Source: Papaver somniferum
Lineage: Eukaryota; Streptophyta; Magnoliopsida; Ranunculales; Papaveraceae
Length of the DNA: 64,000 nt
Direction of reading: 5' to 3'
Assembly (NCBI RefSeq): GCF_003573695.1
Contig: NC_039359.1
Location: forward strand, 118,923,849-118,987,848
Of the stretch, positions 1-11,303 are shown piece by piece; positions within the stretch are counted from its first letter, which is position 1, and each line of letters begins with the position of its first letter. The translations under genes were made by a program, and so were the position numbers. A model generated the notes under the pieces. It worked only from the letters and a program-made list of their open reading frames with translations, was not told the DNA's origin and made no database searches.

Positions 1-180
1 ACTCGGATTGATTCCAGAGGGGTTTTCTTAAATTGTAACGAATTCCCTTTCGAAAGATAGAAGCTGGTCTAGAAACAATCTAAGTGGAGCCATCATGCTT
101 TTTGTTTGCTAGATTTTATAGGTTTGATTTGGTCGAGTCAGCCTTGTTTGTGATTGTGTAGAATTCCCTTGCAATTAAGA

Positions 181-1817
181 ATGTCGAGCTGGTATGATAG
201 AAGCCAATACAATGAATATCGACCTGAACTTGAATATGGACATCATCAGTTTTATTACCATGGTGGGAATAGTGGTTGGGAACGCCAAACTTTTCAAGGT
301 AATGGTTCATACCATGGTGAGCCCAATCACTATCCTCATAACCATCAGTCATACGAGAAAAATTCTGCTAATTCCTATTTACTTGAGTCGACACGTAAGT
401 TAGCTGAGACAACACGTAAGTTCGCTGAAATGAATAACTTAGTTATGGACGAAAATAATGCAATGAGTGAACTTTCTTTACCTGATTTCCTAGATTACAT
501 CAGGAATTCATGTGAGTCGGCCCAAAAGATTTTGTTAGAGACCAAGAATAGAACTTCTCTAAAAGATCTAAATTTCCAAAATAGTGTTTCCAATTTTACC
601 CTTGATGTAAATAGTGAATATTTGCCTAATCTAGAGGACGAGGTTAGAATAAAAGACACTACTTATTTAGATAAGGTTCAATCATCTTCGTACTATGATG
701 ATGAGGATAGCAGTAATGAAGAATCTGAAATATGTAGGCATAGTGATCAGGAGTCTAGTAATCCAATTGAGCTGGATAGTGATTATATTATTTCTAGTTC
801 AAATAAAAATAATTTTTATGATTATTCACCTATTCAAAAGGACAAGGATTTGATTAAAGATACCACCGTTTTAGACGATGTAGTTTTTCCTTTTGATTAC
901 GAAGCCGATAGTGGTTTAGAGGAACGGGTTCTTTCGAAAATACTGTTTTAGAGTCTAGCGACTTAGAAACAATAGTCTTGGAAGAAGAAGATAGACCCGT
1001 AGAGATGAGTAAAGATGCACTACCTGATAATAACTTAGAAGAATCTCTTGAATATTTTAAGGACTCTGAAGATACGAAAATTCAAGAAATAATTAGAGGT
1101 CTATCTAGAGACACTGAAAACTCTAATTTTGGGGGTGATTATCACTTTCCTAGTGCCTTACCTTTAACTCTCAGAAAGTCCACACACTTAGGACTTGATA
1201 TCTCTGCCTCGACCATTTTGCAAGATTACCTTCATACTCTTTTTCCCGAACCTAATGATGTCCTGAAAAAAGTTCAGTCGTTAGAAACCCATCCTCTGGT
1301 TGATGTGGTTTTCCCAGGATATGATACCCAGATTGACTTTGTTTTCCCACCAAATAGTTTTCTTCCAATTGTGGGAACGTATAGATTTCAAATGTGTCAC
1401 TTATTAAGTTCTGAGACTAAGCCTAAGTACTTTAGGAAATTATAATCGACATATTTGCTTCAGGATGACCACTACTCTGACTGTGGTCAACTATGTAAGT
1501 CATACCTAATTGACTTAGAGGATCCTAAATTATTTAGGTTATTTTGTGATTCCAGGTTGTCATCTGAGTTTTTCCAGACTCTAGGACCTAATAATTTGGA
1601 TCCTACCTATGAGGAAATGCATCCGAGGAAAATAGTCTATTTAGACCCCTTCATAGAACCTGAACCTGAACCGCAATTAGCGATAGTTATCCAGAAACTT
1701 GGTAAGGGAATGCTAGTCTTGTACATTTTCTTGGTTCACTGCAGTTTCCTTTTGTCAGCTCTTTTTGGTTTTAAAGACCCACAGTTGTTCCGGCTACTGT
1801 TATACGGTTCGAGTTGA
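181..1817 (+). pseudogene. NA-family ORF, unknown function, frameshifted
   Basis: This is a degenerate ORF of about 545 codons; I do not recognise a domain. The start at 181 is chosen because the N-terminus (MSSWYDRSQYNEY) aligns with the start of the second copy (MSNWYYNSHQNEY, 13087 on - strand). The first ~65 residues are rich in Tyr, His, Gly and Asn. A Leu/Glu/Lys-rich segment (residues ~65-125) suggests a coiled coil. The middle is very acidic with a repeated motif (IKDTTYLD, IKDTTVLD). A one-base deletion near 926-935 shifts the frame compared with the other copy. A nonsense change at about 1443 (Glu codon in the other copy) breaks it again; the reading continues to 1817. The overall position resembles the gag-pol position of Athila elements. 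Calling it a gag relative would be inference. Confidence 0.7.
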
Positions 1818-3124
1818 CTAATCCTTGCTTAGTCTGGCTGAAGACTTTAAACTTAGCACTTCTTGGGAGGTAACCCAATATTCATGCGACACGGTAATAT
1901 CTTTCCTTATCTATTTTGCTTTAAATGGTAACAGTTACTCCTTGTTCATGCTTTTAATTTCATCTTTAGAACATTGAGGACAATGTTAGATTTAAGTTTG
2001 GGGGTGTGGGAGAAACTTTTTAGTTGCAATAAATAAACTCCAGAGCTTAAATATTTATGCCTATTTAGGATTGCACTAACCAATCTAAGTGGATGGAAGA
2101 ATTTTGGTTGTAGGAGTTGAGGAACCAATTTGATTAGATAGCAACATCTAGAAGAGTCTATTCATAAAAGCACAGAGCTCAGGTGTTAGAAATAACATGA
2201 TAGTTTCACCATAATTCGTTGAGTCCTTTTCACTTCTAATTTTATTTTATTTTGTTTTTAAACTTTGTTTCTCTAAGTGATAGGTGGGGCCCACGATTCA
2301 AGTTGTTACCAATGCTAGGGTGAATTAGAGTGATTGAGATACCATGGGGAAAAAAAAGTTGAATAAAAGTTGAAAAAAAAAAAAGAGAAAAGAGATGAAA
2401 AAAAATGGTAGTTACCAAAAAGTTGAAAAAAAAAGGAGAGAAAATATTGAGACTAGACCATTTGACCAAAAGGAATAAATTCAATAAAGTCGACCACTGG
2501 TACCCTTGTATATGCCAGTTGTGTTGACCTAGAGTTAGGTTATCGACCACTGGTACCCTTGTATATGCCAGTGTGTTGATATTAGTCAGACTAGTATCTC
2601 AATCCATTAGGATAGATTCATTTTGGCGGAGGCCTTCAGACAGATATGGGAAACGCCGTTCACTTAGTAAACATCAAGACCATATATGTTTTTCTATATC
2701 CATCTTCTTGATCTATCCATGTGATTAGTTTTGACTCCGAATATGATGTCCATAGTGCAACTATCTGAGTAGAGCTCTGTCACTTTATATGAATTTTAGT
2801 ATGCTTGAGTGCAAACTCGTGTACATCAATTGGAATTTCGCATCAGGGTACTTTTTCCTGTAGTCAATAAGTATGCCAACCAAGGAGATTCTTTAGTGCC
2901 TTCCAAGGTTCTGCGTAGACAGCTAGGGTCTGGAGTAAAGCTTTTGTGGATATATCTATGGTAAGCCCTCCCGAGACTATAACTCGGCCACTAGGGCCAC
3001 CTAGGGGTTTAAAGGCTTATTGCATACGCTAAATGCAATCGACGATGCCTGCGACAGTGAGTTAGGATTTTATTTTGTAGTTTTGATTTGCTCGGGACTA
3101 GCAAATAATAAGTTTGGGGGTATT
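1818..3124 (+). other. NA-1 3' noncoding region with Athila-type motifs
   Basis: No ORF of note lies here. Two motifs are shared with the Athila element of this window. The first, near 1849-1876, is an AGCACTTCTTGGGAGGTAAC-like stretch; the reverse strand of 32480-32520 has the matching AGCGCTAAATGGGAGGCAAC. The second, near 1972-2005, is ACATTGAGGACAATGT followed by a G-run; it corresponds to the reverse strand of 32305-32345. In Athila both follow pol. A/G-rich low-complexity sequence lies at 2340-2450, and a 53-bp direct repeat follows. The region ends in a polypurine tract just before the LTR. Confidence 0.7.
2490..2578 (+). repeat. 53-bp direct repeat in NA-1 3' region
   Basis: The words CGACCACTGGTACCCTTGTA and TATGCCAG occur twice, from 2490 and from 2543, so the period is 53 bp and the second unit is incomplete. 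NA-2 has the same pair inverted at about 10604-10690, so the repeat is an old property of the family. Confidence 0.8.
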
Positions 3125-4666
3125 TGATAGACGCATTTATGTGTCTAATATAGCCCAATTGTATATAATATTTGTGCTCGATTTTATACTTATTATGGTG
3201 TTTTATTTATTTGTAGGTGTTTTTGGAAAAATAAGGTTTTGTGGCGAAACTGGCTAAAAATGTGGCGTTTGGAGCTCCGTAGACAGTGTACCGGAAGCGC
3301 CCCAGAAGTGTACCGGAAGTACCCTAGAAATACCCCGGAGGAACCCCGAAAAAATCCGGAAAACATCCCAGAAAAATTACTAAAGACACCCAAGTTTTGG
3401 TTATTTCCACCCCAGGAATTTTATTTCAACCCCACTCGCTATTCGCACCCCATAGGGATAGGGGGCATCCCTTCTCAATTTTCAAACTCGAGATTTTGGC
3501 AGGAAAGGACTTTGCAGCGGAACTGATATTAGGGTTCGATTTTATGGACGAATTAGAAGTAGATTCAATTGTTGGATTTGTTACGAATGGGCTATAATTA
3601 ACTAAACAGGCCTGGTAAGGTTGTTGTACGTGATCAAATTTGGCTAGGAGCCGAGTTTGGGAGTAAACAGGACGTTGAGTTATTATCGGCTTTTCTGGAG
3701 AAAATAATCAAGGAAGTTATGTGTGAAAGTGCAGTCAATATTCTCCTAATATTCGTACACATCAATATGGAAAGTTAAGAGTAACTCAGCGCGTAAGGAA
3801 GAGGAAAAATAGCAGATATTCGTGACCTGTAGTTGAAGAGAAGACCGAGACTTGAGGGAAAGGAAAAAGGGAGATAAACTCAGATTTAATCGAGTTATTT
3901 GGACCCTGTTGTGTATATAAAGGCTGGTGGGAAGTGAGAGAAGGGGGATCAAGAGTTTGGGGAAGGTTTGGGACGGAGAGGAGCGAAGAAGAAGGATTAA
4001 CAACAATTCCCACCTGTTGCTGCTGCTGCCATTAGAGGACCTTGAAGAACACGAAGAACAGACTGCACAAAGCAGTCTTATTTTCCGCAGCGTCAACAGC
4101 AGCAGTTAAGTATCGTTGATTTACAGCAGTACAACTCTATCGTTTATTTGTGACGCCTTCTGTTGGTCGTAGTTTCACTGCTTTATATTATTCACTCTTT
4201 TAATCACACTTTGAGCATCGAATATGTATTTTGAAAACACGATTATTATGAGTAACTAATCCCCAATACTGGGATGATGGAGGAAGCCATATTTCATGCA
4301 TGTGCTAATTATATTTAATTCTTTTATGACTACTTGCACTTTTATTAATTGTTTTATGATTTTTATTAATTGGTTGTGATATCGTTTGATGGTGTATGCT
4401 TAGACGTAAGAGCTTTTGATGCACCATGCTTGTGATTTACAATTTATGTTTTACAAAATCTATCTTTGGCGAAATTAAGAGTCAATATTATTTGAGCTAT
4501 TATTGTTTGGAATAAATATATGAATCGTGTGAATAATTAATAGTGGAATCCGAAGTCCTAGTATCTCTTGATCCTGTGACATATATTGTATATATTTTTA
4601 TTGTTTTTAAATCTTTACAAGTCCGAGCGACGAATTCTTATTTACCGCACGAAAAATACTACAACA
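3125..4666 (+). repeat. 3' LTR of NA-1
   Basis: This 1542-bp LTR begins TGATAGACGC and ends ACTACAACA. It matches both LTRs of NA-2 (1541 and 1545 bp). A short TATATAAAGG stretch at about 3914-3923 is a possible TATA box. The end shows a few changes relative to NA-2, whose termini give TATAACA in the same orientation. Confidence 0.9.
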
Positions 4667-4857
4667 TACACGTTTAGGTACGGTTACTCATATCTAAATG
4701 AAGTCACTTTTCATCTGTGTGTAGCAAGCTAAGTTCGATCTAACAATTGAAAGATATTAGCTTGAATCTAATCAGGTTTTTATCTAACGGTGAGTATTGA
4801 ATGCTTTGTTACCAAGGTAACATTGATTGGAAACCCTGATTTGAAGACTATATAAGG
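4667..4857 (+). repeat. Fragment of Copia-type LTR (+)
   Basis: This piece matches the middle of the family LTR, for example 63258-63447 and 54770-54968. It runs from just before TTTAGGTACGGTTACTCATA to the TATA region (GACTATATAAGG). It is cut on the left by the NA-1 insertion and on the right by the palindrome that starts at 4858. Confidence 0.8.
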
Positions 4858-7759
4858 TGAAAAAGCGGGGGTCTAACAACACCACCCAATATTTCGCTTA
4901 GCAATCTGTATGGACAATCTACAATATACTTTTTATGAGAATCAACTAGACAGTCAGACTAAATCAATAAAAAGATATATCAAAGAGTTTATATCTCAAT
5001 CTCTCGATCTGATCTTTACTCAAGCAAATAGAAATCTGCGAGTCTTTATCAAAGAGAGATAACTTGGGCGGTACCAAAGACCAATATCTAAGGATCAATC
5101 AACTACAATCAACAACCAAAAGTTGGATTAGAGAAGTTGACGATCTTAACACACAACCTGTATTATTTCAATTATATAAAATATAATGCGAAAAATAAAT
5201 AACACAGACACCAAAAATTTTGTTAACGAGGAAACCGCAAATGCAGAAAAACCCCGGGACCTAGTCCAGATTGAATACACATTGTATTAAAACAGACACT
5301 AGACTACTCAAAACTAACTTCGGACTGGACTATAGTTGAACCCCAATCAGTCTCCCACCGATCCAAGGTATAGTTTTACTCCTACGCCTCTGATCCCAGC
5401 AGGATACGACGCACTTGATTCCCTTAACTGATCACCCACAACCAAGAGTTGCTGCAATCCAAAATCGTAGACTTGATAATAAACAAATATGTCTTACACA
5501 AAAAAGTCCATCAAAGGATAAATCTGTCTCCCACAGATAAACCCTAGTTTTTGTTCCGTCTTTTGATAAATCAAGGTGAACATGAACCAATTGATAATCC
5601 GGTCTTATATTCCCGAAGAACAACCTAGATTAATCAATCACCTCTCTACAATCCTTCCTGACTACACAAGCGGATTGTCGAGGAATCACAAACAGTGAGA
5701 CGAAGATATTTGTGACTTCTTTATCTTTCCTATCGGAGAACTCTCACGATCTCAAGCCAATCAATCGATTGTACTCGTACGATATAAGATGCAAGATCAG
5801 ATCACACAACTACGATAAAGTAGTATCGGTCCGGCTTCACAATCCCAATGAAGTCTTTAAGTCGTTAACCTGATTTTAGAGAAGAAAATCAAAGGTTAAT
5901 GGAGACCGACTCTAGCGGGCGCACTATTAGCACACAGACGTGTGGGGATTAGTTTTGCCCAATGCTAGATGTCTCCTTTATATAGCCTTCAAATCAGGGT
6001 TTTGCCTTAGTTACAAAGAAATCCTTATTCACCGTTAGATGAAAACCTGATTTAGATTCAAGCTAATATTTCTCAACCGTTAGATCGAAAAACCTAGCTT
6101 GTCACACACGCTTGGTAAACATTTACTGGGTTCGTGAAAATTATATCCATGGTTTGCATAAAGCATTCCTTAGTAATTTAATGTTTCATGTTCAGAGCAC
6201 GTCTTTACTAAGCAATGCAGTATGCAAACCGTGGCTATAAAGTTCATGAGCCGGTTCAATCGAATCGAATCATCTTTGTTTCAATTGTGTCTTGTGTAGT
6301 TACATAAGATCTCATAGAAATTGAACAACTCTCTAACTAGTTCATTTGAGTCAATTGAACTAGTTATGGTGAAGAAGAACAAGGTTAATATGAAATGCTC
6401 ATATGGTTAACCTTTTGGGTTACTATGTTGAACCAACATACACGTACACGTTTGGGCACGTTTTTCACAAACCCAGTAAACGTATATTTCAAGTGTGTGT
6501 GACAAGCTAAGTTTTCGATCTAACGGTTGAGAAATATTATCTTGAATCTAAATCAGGTTTTCATCTAACGGTGAATATTGATTGCTTTGTACCTAAGGCA
6601 AAACCCTGATTTGAAGACTATATACAGGAGACATCTAGCATTGGGCAAAACTAATCCCCACACGTCTGTGTGATACTAGTGCGCTCGCTAGAGTCGATTC
6701 TCCTCTAACCTTTGGTTTTCTTCTCTAAAACCAGGTTAACGACTTAAAGATTTCATTGGCATTGTGAAGCCAGACCGATACTACTTTTATCGTAGTTGTG
6801 TGATCTGATCTTGCATCTTCTATCTTACGAGTACAATCTTATTGATTGGCTTGAGATAGTGAAAGTTCTCCGATAGGCAAGATAAAGAAGTCACAAACGT
6901 ATTCGTCTCACTGTTTGTGATTCCTCGACGTCCTCTTGTTTATACAAGTAAGACTGTTGTGAGGTGATTCATTGATCTAGGCTGTTCTTCGGGAATATAA
7001 GACTGGATTATCAATTGGTTCATGTTCACCTTGATTTTATATCATAAGACGGAACAAAAACCTAGTGTTCTTCTGTGGGAGACAGTTTTATCCTTTGATA
7101 GACTTTTCTGTGTGAGACAGATTTATTTATTATCAAGTCTACGATTTTGGGTTGCAGCAACTCTTAGTTGTGGGTGAGATCAGCTAAGGGAATCAAGTGC
7201 GCAGTATCCTGCTGGGATCAGAGGCGTAGGGAGTACAACTGTACCTTGGATCAGTGGGAGACTGATTGGGGTTCAACTATAGTCCAGTCCGAAGTTAGCT
7301 TGGAGTAGGCTAGTGTCTGCAGCGGCTTAATACAGTGTGTATTCAATCTGGACTAGGTTCCAGGTTTTTTCTACATTTGTGGTTTCCTCGTTAACAAAAT
7401 TTCTGGTGTTTGTGTTATTTTTTTCCGCATTATATTTTTTATATAATTTAAATAATACAGGTTGTGCGTTAAAGATCATCAATTGGAAATCTGACATTTC
7501 TTTGTTGATTGATATTGATTGATCCTTGGACATTGATCTTTGGTACCGTCCAAGTTATCTCTCTTTGATAAAGACTCGCAGATTTCCATTTGCTTGAGTA
7601 AAAATCAAATCGAGAGATTGAGATATAAACTCTTTGATATATCTTTTTATTGATTGAGTCTAACTGTCTAGTTGATTCTCATAAAAAGTATATTGGAGTT
7701 TGTCCATACAGATTGCTAAGGGAAATATTGGGTGGTGTTGTTAGACCCCCGCTTTTTCA
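4858..7759. repeat. Large palindrome of two inverted Y-type LTR pieces
   Basis: The left arm starts TGAAAAAGCGGGGGTCTAAC and the right arm ends with its reverse complement, GTTAGACCCCCGCTTTTTCA. The arms (about 4858-6130 and 6480-7759) match along their length. The left arm follows the Y LTR at 57543-59953 from its 3' end to its middle, then has an internal deletion near 6148. Near 6214 the sequence turns round and runs back to the LTR end, so there is an inner hairpin at about 6145-6240. It is therefore a head-to-head LTR pair without any LTR start. No matching 5-bp flanks are seen (TAAGG left, GAATC right), so insertion as a unit is not supported. Confidence 0.85.
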
Positions 7760-8510
7760 GAATCGAATTGGACTAAACAACTCATCTCGTACATATATTA
7801 TTTCGTTAAGCCATAAATAATTCATACAAACCAAAATAAATCAACTTGCATAATTATTCACCTCAACCGGAAGCAATTGAAACAGTAATAGACATTATAA
7901 GCACCGCAATTGCACCGTAATTTTGTATGCCTAAACGATTGATACCATACAAAAGCAAGATAACAATAGTTTTTCTTAACCGGAACCAATTGAATCACAC
8001 ACACATCAATTGTACCGAAATTGTGTAAGCCTAAACGATTGATATCACACAATAAAGCAAGATAACAATAGTTTTTCTTAACAGGAACCAATTGAAATGC
8101 ACATCCACACACACATCATGGAATAAATATCAATTGAACCTAAATTTCATTAAGAAAAAGCAACAATATATATAATATAAACTCAGACTTTTCTTAAACA
8201 GAAAAACAATTAACTAATAAGATTGTTACCTCAAATTTCGCATCCACTTCTCCAATATGATTGCATCTTCGTCCAGGGAGAATTGATATCGAAATATCAC
8301 CACGTTGTCATCCTTATGCGTGAACAAAAAAATAACAACATACCTCAACCTTTACCAGAGAAAGGTTGAAAACCGGTTTTAACAATTGCAAGCAAAAGTT
8401 GAAAACCGTCGAAACACATATGCTTTTATGCTAAACCAAAACCGATTCAACATATTGTGAGTTTTTCACATACTGTTTCTATCAGAACCCCTCATAATCC
8501 TTTGATAAAG
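7760..8510. other. Unassigned AT-rich DNA, continuous with 15734 onward before NA-2 insertion
   Basis: No convincing gene is present. NA-2 inserted at 8511-8515, so this stretch was once adjacent to the DNA at 15734. It contains a 100-bp tandem repeat (separate entry). On the - strand, around 8240-8290, there is a short exon-like open stretch followed by GTAACA, but this is too weak to call. Confidence 0.5.
7924..8120. repeat. Two-unit tandem repeat, about 100 bp
   Basis: Unit 1 starts TGTATGCCTAAACGATTGAT (7924) and unit 2 starts TGTAAGCCTAAACGATTGAT (8024). Both contain AAGCAAGATAACAATAGTTT and an AACCAATTGAA word. A partial third unit precedes them at about 7857-7923. Read on the - strand, the units give an open frame with a repeated QLVPVKKNYCYLA segment. 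I think this is a by-product of the repeat. Confidence 0.75.
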
Positions 8511-8515
8511 CCTAC

Positions 8516-10056
8516 TGTTATAGTAATTTTAATGCGGTAAATAAGGATTCGATGCTCGGACTTGAAAAGATTTTTAAAACAAAAATATATACACAATATT
8601 TGTCACAGGATCAAGAGACACTACGACACATGATTCCACCATTAATCATTCACACAATTCATATATTTATTCGAAACAATTATAGCTCAAATCATAAGGA
8701 CTCTCATTCTTGCCAAGGTAGATTTTTAGAATATTTATTGTATATCACTAGCATGACGCATCAAAAGCACTACGACCAAGCATACATCATCATACGATAT
8801 CACAACCAATTAAGAAAAATCATAAATCGATTAATAAAAAGTGCAAGTAGTCAAAAAAAGAATTAATATAATTATCATATGCGTAAAGAACGACTTCCTC
8901 CATCATCCCAGTGTTGGGGTTTAGCTAACCATAATAATCATGTTCTCAAAATATATATTTGATGCTCAAAGTATGATTAAAAGAGTCAAAAAAGTATAAA
9001 ACAGTGAATCTACGACCCACAAAAGGCGTCCAGAAATCAACGATAGAAGTTTACTGCTGTAAAACAACGACACTTAGCTGTTGCTGTTGACGCTGCGGGA
9101 AATAAGACTACTCTGTGCAGTCTGTTCTTCGTGTTCTTCAAGGTCCTCTAATGGCAGCAGCAGCAGCAGGTGGGAATTGCTGTTAATCCTTCTTCTTCGC
9201 TACTCTGCGTCCCAAACCTTCCACAAACTCTTGATAAAAAAAAACTCTCTACCACTTCTCAACAGCCTTTATATACACAACAGGGTCCAAATAACTCGAT
9301 TAAATCCGAGTTTATCTCCCTTTTTCTTCACGTGTAGTTGAGAGAGAAATCTCTTTTCTGTTGCTTTGTACGCGTCTGTTAGCTATAAAATACCACCAAA
9401 CTCTTCCTATGACTTGAACATGACCAAATACATGATTATCCAGCGTAAAAGTCTCCAAAAATATCCACAAAATCTTCGACAGTGAACAGCAGGACACGTC
9501 TCTCTTCCTGGACTTTGATCTCTTCTTCCGGCTTATCCAGCCCAATTGGTTGGGTCTAATTGCTTGCAACAGGTCTGTTATGTCTTCTAGAGTCCATACG
9601 TACCAAATACATCCATTGAATCTCCTCAAAACTCGCTCAAATTCCACTTTCAAAACTGTTCTTCGCTGCTGCCATTTTTCACGCCAGTTTCTGTTTTGAA
9701 TTTTGAGAAGGAAACTGACCTCCCTCTAATCCAGTTATGGTGTTCCTTTAGCACATGCCCTGAAATGGGGTGCCCCTTATCCAACTTAGGAGTGCCTTTA
9801 GCAATTCTTCTGGGATGTTTTCCGCACTTTTTCGTGGTTCCTCCGAGCTATTTTTGGGGTACTTCCAGTACACTTCTGGGGAGCTTCCGGTATGCTATCT
9901 ACAGAGGTCCAAATGCCATATTTTTAGCCAATTTTACCTCAAAACCTTATTCTTCTAAAAACACCTACAAATAAATAAAATAACCAAATAAGTATAGAAT
10001 CGAGCACTAACACTATATACAATTGAGATATATTAGACACATAAATGCGTCTATCA
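8516..10056 (-). repeat. 3' LTR of NA-2
   Basis: This 1541-bp LTR in - orientation starts TGATAGACGC (at 10056) and ends TATAACA (at 8516). It is nearly identical to 14184-15728; differences include single-base changes near 8883-8945 and 9090-9100. Confidence 0.93.
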
Positions 10057-11303
10057 AATACCCCCAAACTTATTATTTGCTAGTCCCGAGCAAATCAAAT
10101 AGAAAATAAAATCCTAACTCACTGTCGCAGGCATCGTCGATTGCATTTAGCGTATGCAATAAGCCTTTAAACCCCTATGTGGCCCTAGTGGCCGAGTTAT
10201 AGTCTCGGGTGGGTTTACCATAGGTGTACCCACAAAACCTGTACTCCAGACCTTAGCTATCTACGCAGAACCTTGGAAGGCACTAAAGAATCTCCTTGGT
10301 TGGCATACTTATTGACTACAGGAAGAAGTACCCTGATGCGAAATTCCAATTGTTGTACACGAGTTTGCACTCAAGCATACTAAAATTCATATAAAGTGAC
10401 AGAGCTCTACTCAGATAGTTGCACTATGGACATCATATTCGGAGTCAAAACTAATCACATTGATGGATCAAGAAGATGGATATAGAAAAACATAGATGGT
10501 TTTGATGTTAACTAGGTGAACGGTGTTTCTCATATCTGTCTGAAGGCCACTGCCAAAATAAACTTATCCTAAATGACTGAGATAGTCTGACTAGTATCAA
10601 CTCACCGGCATATACAAGGGAACCAGTGGTCAATAACCCTAACTCTAGGTCAACACAACTGGCATATACAAGGGTTCCAGTGGTCGACTTTATTGAATCT
10701 TATTCCGTTTTGGTCTAATCGTCTGGTCTCAATTTTTTTTTCTTTTTTTTTTTCATTTCATGTTTTTTTTTTTGGTATCTCAATCACTCTATATCACCCT
10801 AGCAGTGGTAACAACTTGAATCGTGAGCCCCACCTAATCACTTAGAGAAATATAGTTTAAAATGAAAAAATAAAAACAGAAGTGAAAAGGACTCAACGAG
10901 ATATGGTGAAACTATCATGTTATTTCTAACACCTGAGCTATGTGCTTTTATGAATAGACTCTTCTAGATGTTGCCATCTAATCAGATTGGTTCCTCAACT
11001 CCTACAACCAAAATGCTTCCATCCACTTAGATTAGTTAGTGCAATCCTCAATAGGCATAAATTTCTAGGTTCTGGAGTTTATTTATTCATACTGCAACTA
11101 AAAAGTTTCTCCCATACCCCCAAACTTAAATCTAACATTGTCCTCAATGTTCTAAAGATAAAATTAAAAGCACGAACAAGGAGAAACTGTTACCATTTGA
11201 AGCAAAAGAGTTAAGGAAAGATATTACCGTGTTGCATGAGATTGGATTACCTCCCAAGAAGTGCTAAGTTTAAAGTCTTCAGCCAGACATAGAAAAGGTT
11301 TAG
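10057..11303 (-). other. NA-2 3' noncoding region
   Basis: This is the counterpart of 1818-3124 in NA-1. It carries, inverted, the polypurine stretch at 10057-10072, the 53-bp repeat pair (about 10604-10690), an A/T low-complexity run at about 10730-10775, and the Athila-type post-ORF motifs (about 11115-11150 and 11250-11275). No ORF is supported. Confidence 0.75.

Larger units (their letters stand above)
1..4666 (+). mobile_element. NA-1: non-autonomous Athila-related LTR element, 5' truncated by window
   Basis: This is the 3' part of an LTR retrotransposon on the + strand. It is recognised because the whole stretch matches, in reverse complement, the complete element at 8516-15728: position 1 corresponds to about 13263 there. 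The 5' LTR, primer site and about 920 bp of leader lie outside the window. It holds one degenerate ORF, a long 3' noncoding region ending in a polypurine stretch (TTTGGGGGTA near 3112-3123), and a 3' LTR. No protease, reverse transcriptase or integrase is visible, so the element is non-autonomous. It is inserted into a Copia-type LTR; the 5 bp after its end (TACAC, 4667-4671) should be one half of its target duplication. Confidence 0.85.

Noticed and set aside
4858..7759. DNA transposon with long terminal inverted repeats
   Set aside because: The arms are pieces of an LTR known from complete copies, no transposase is present, and flanks show no target duplication.
8240..8290. Host exon on the - strand ending at a GT splice site
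   Set aside because: Only about 50 bp, no second exon with matching phase, no recognisable protein; too weak to list as a gene.
8552..8866. 104-codon open frame repeated at 14220-14534
   Set aside because: Both are inside the NA-2 LTRs, antisense to the element. The repeat is explained by LTR identity, and the sequence is AT-rich without protein-like composition.
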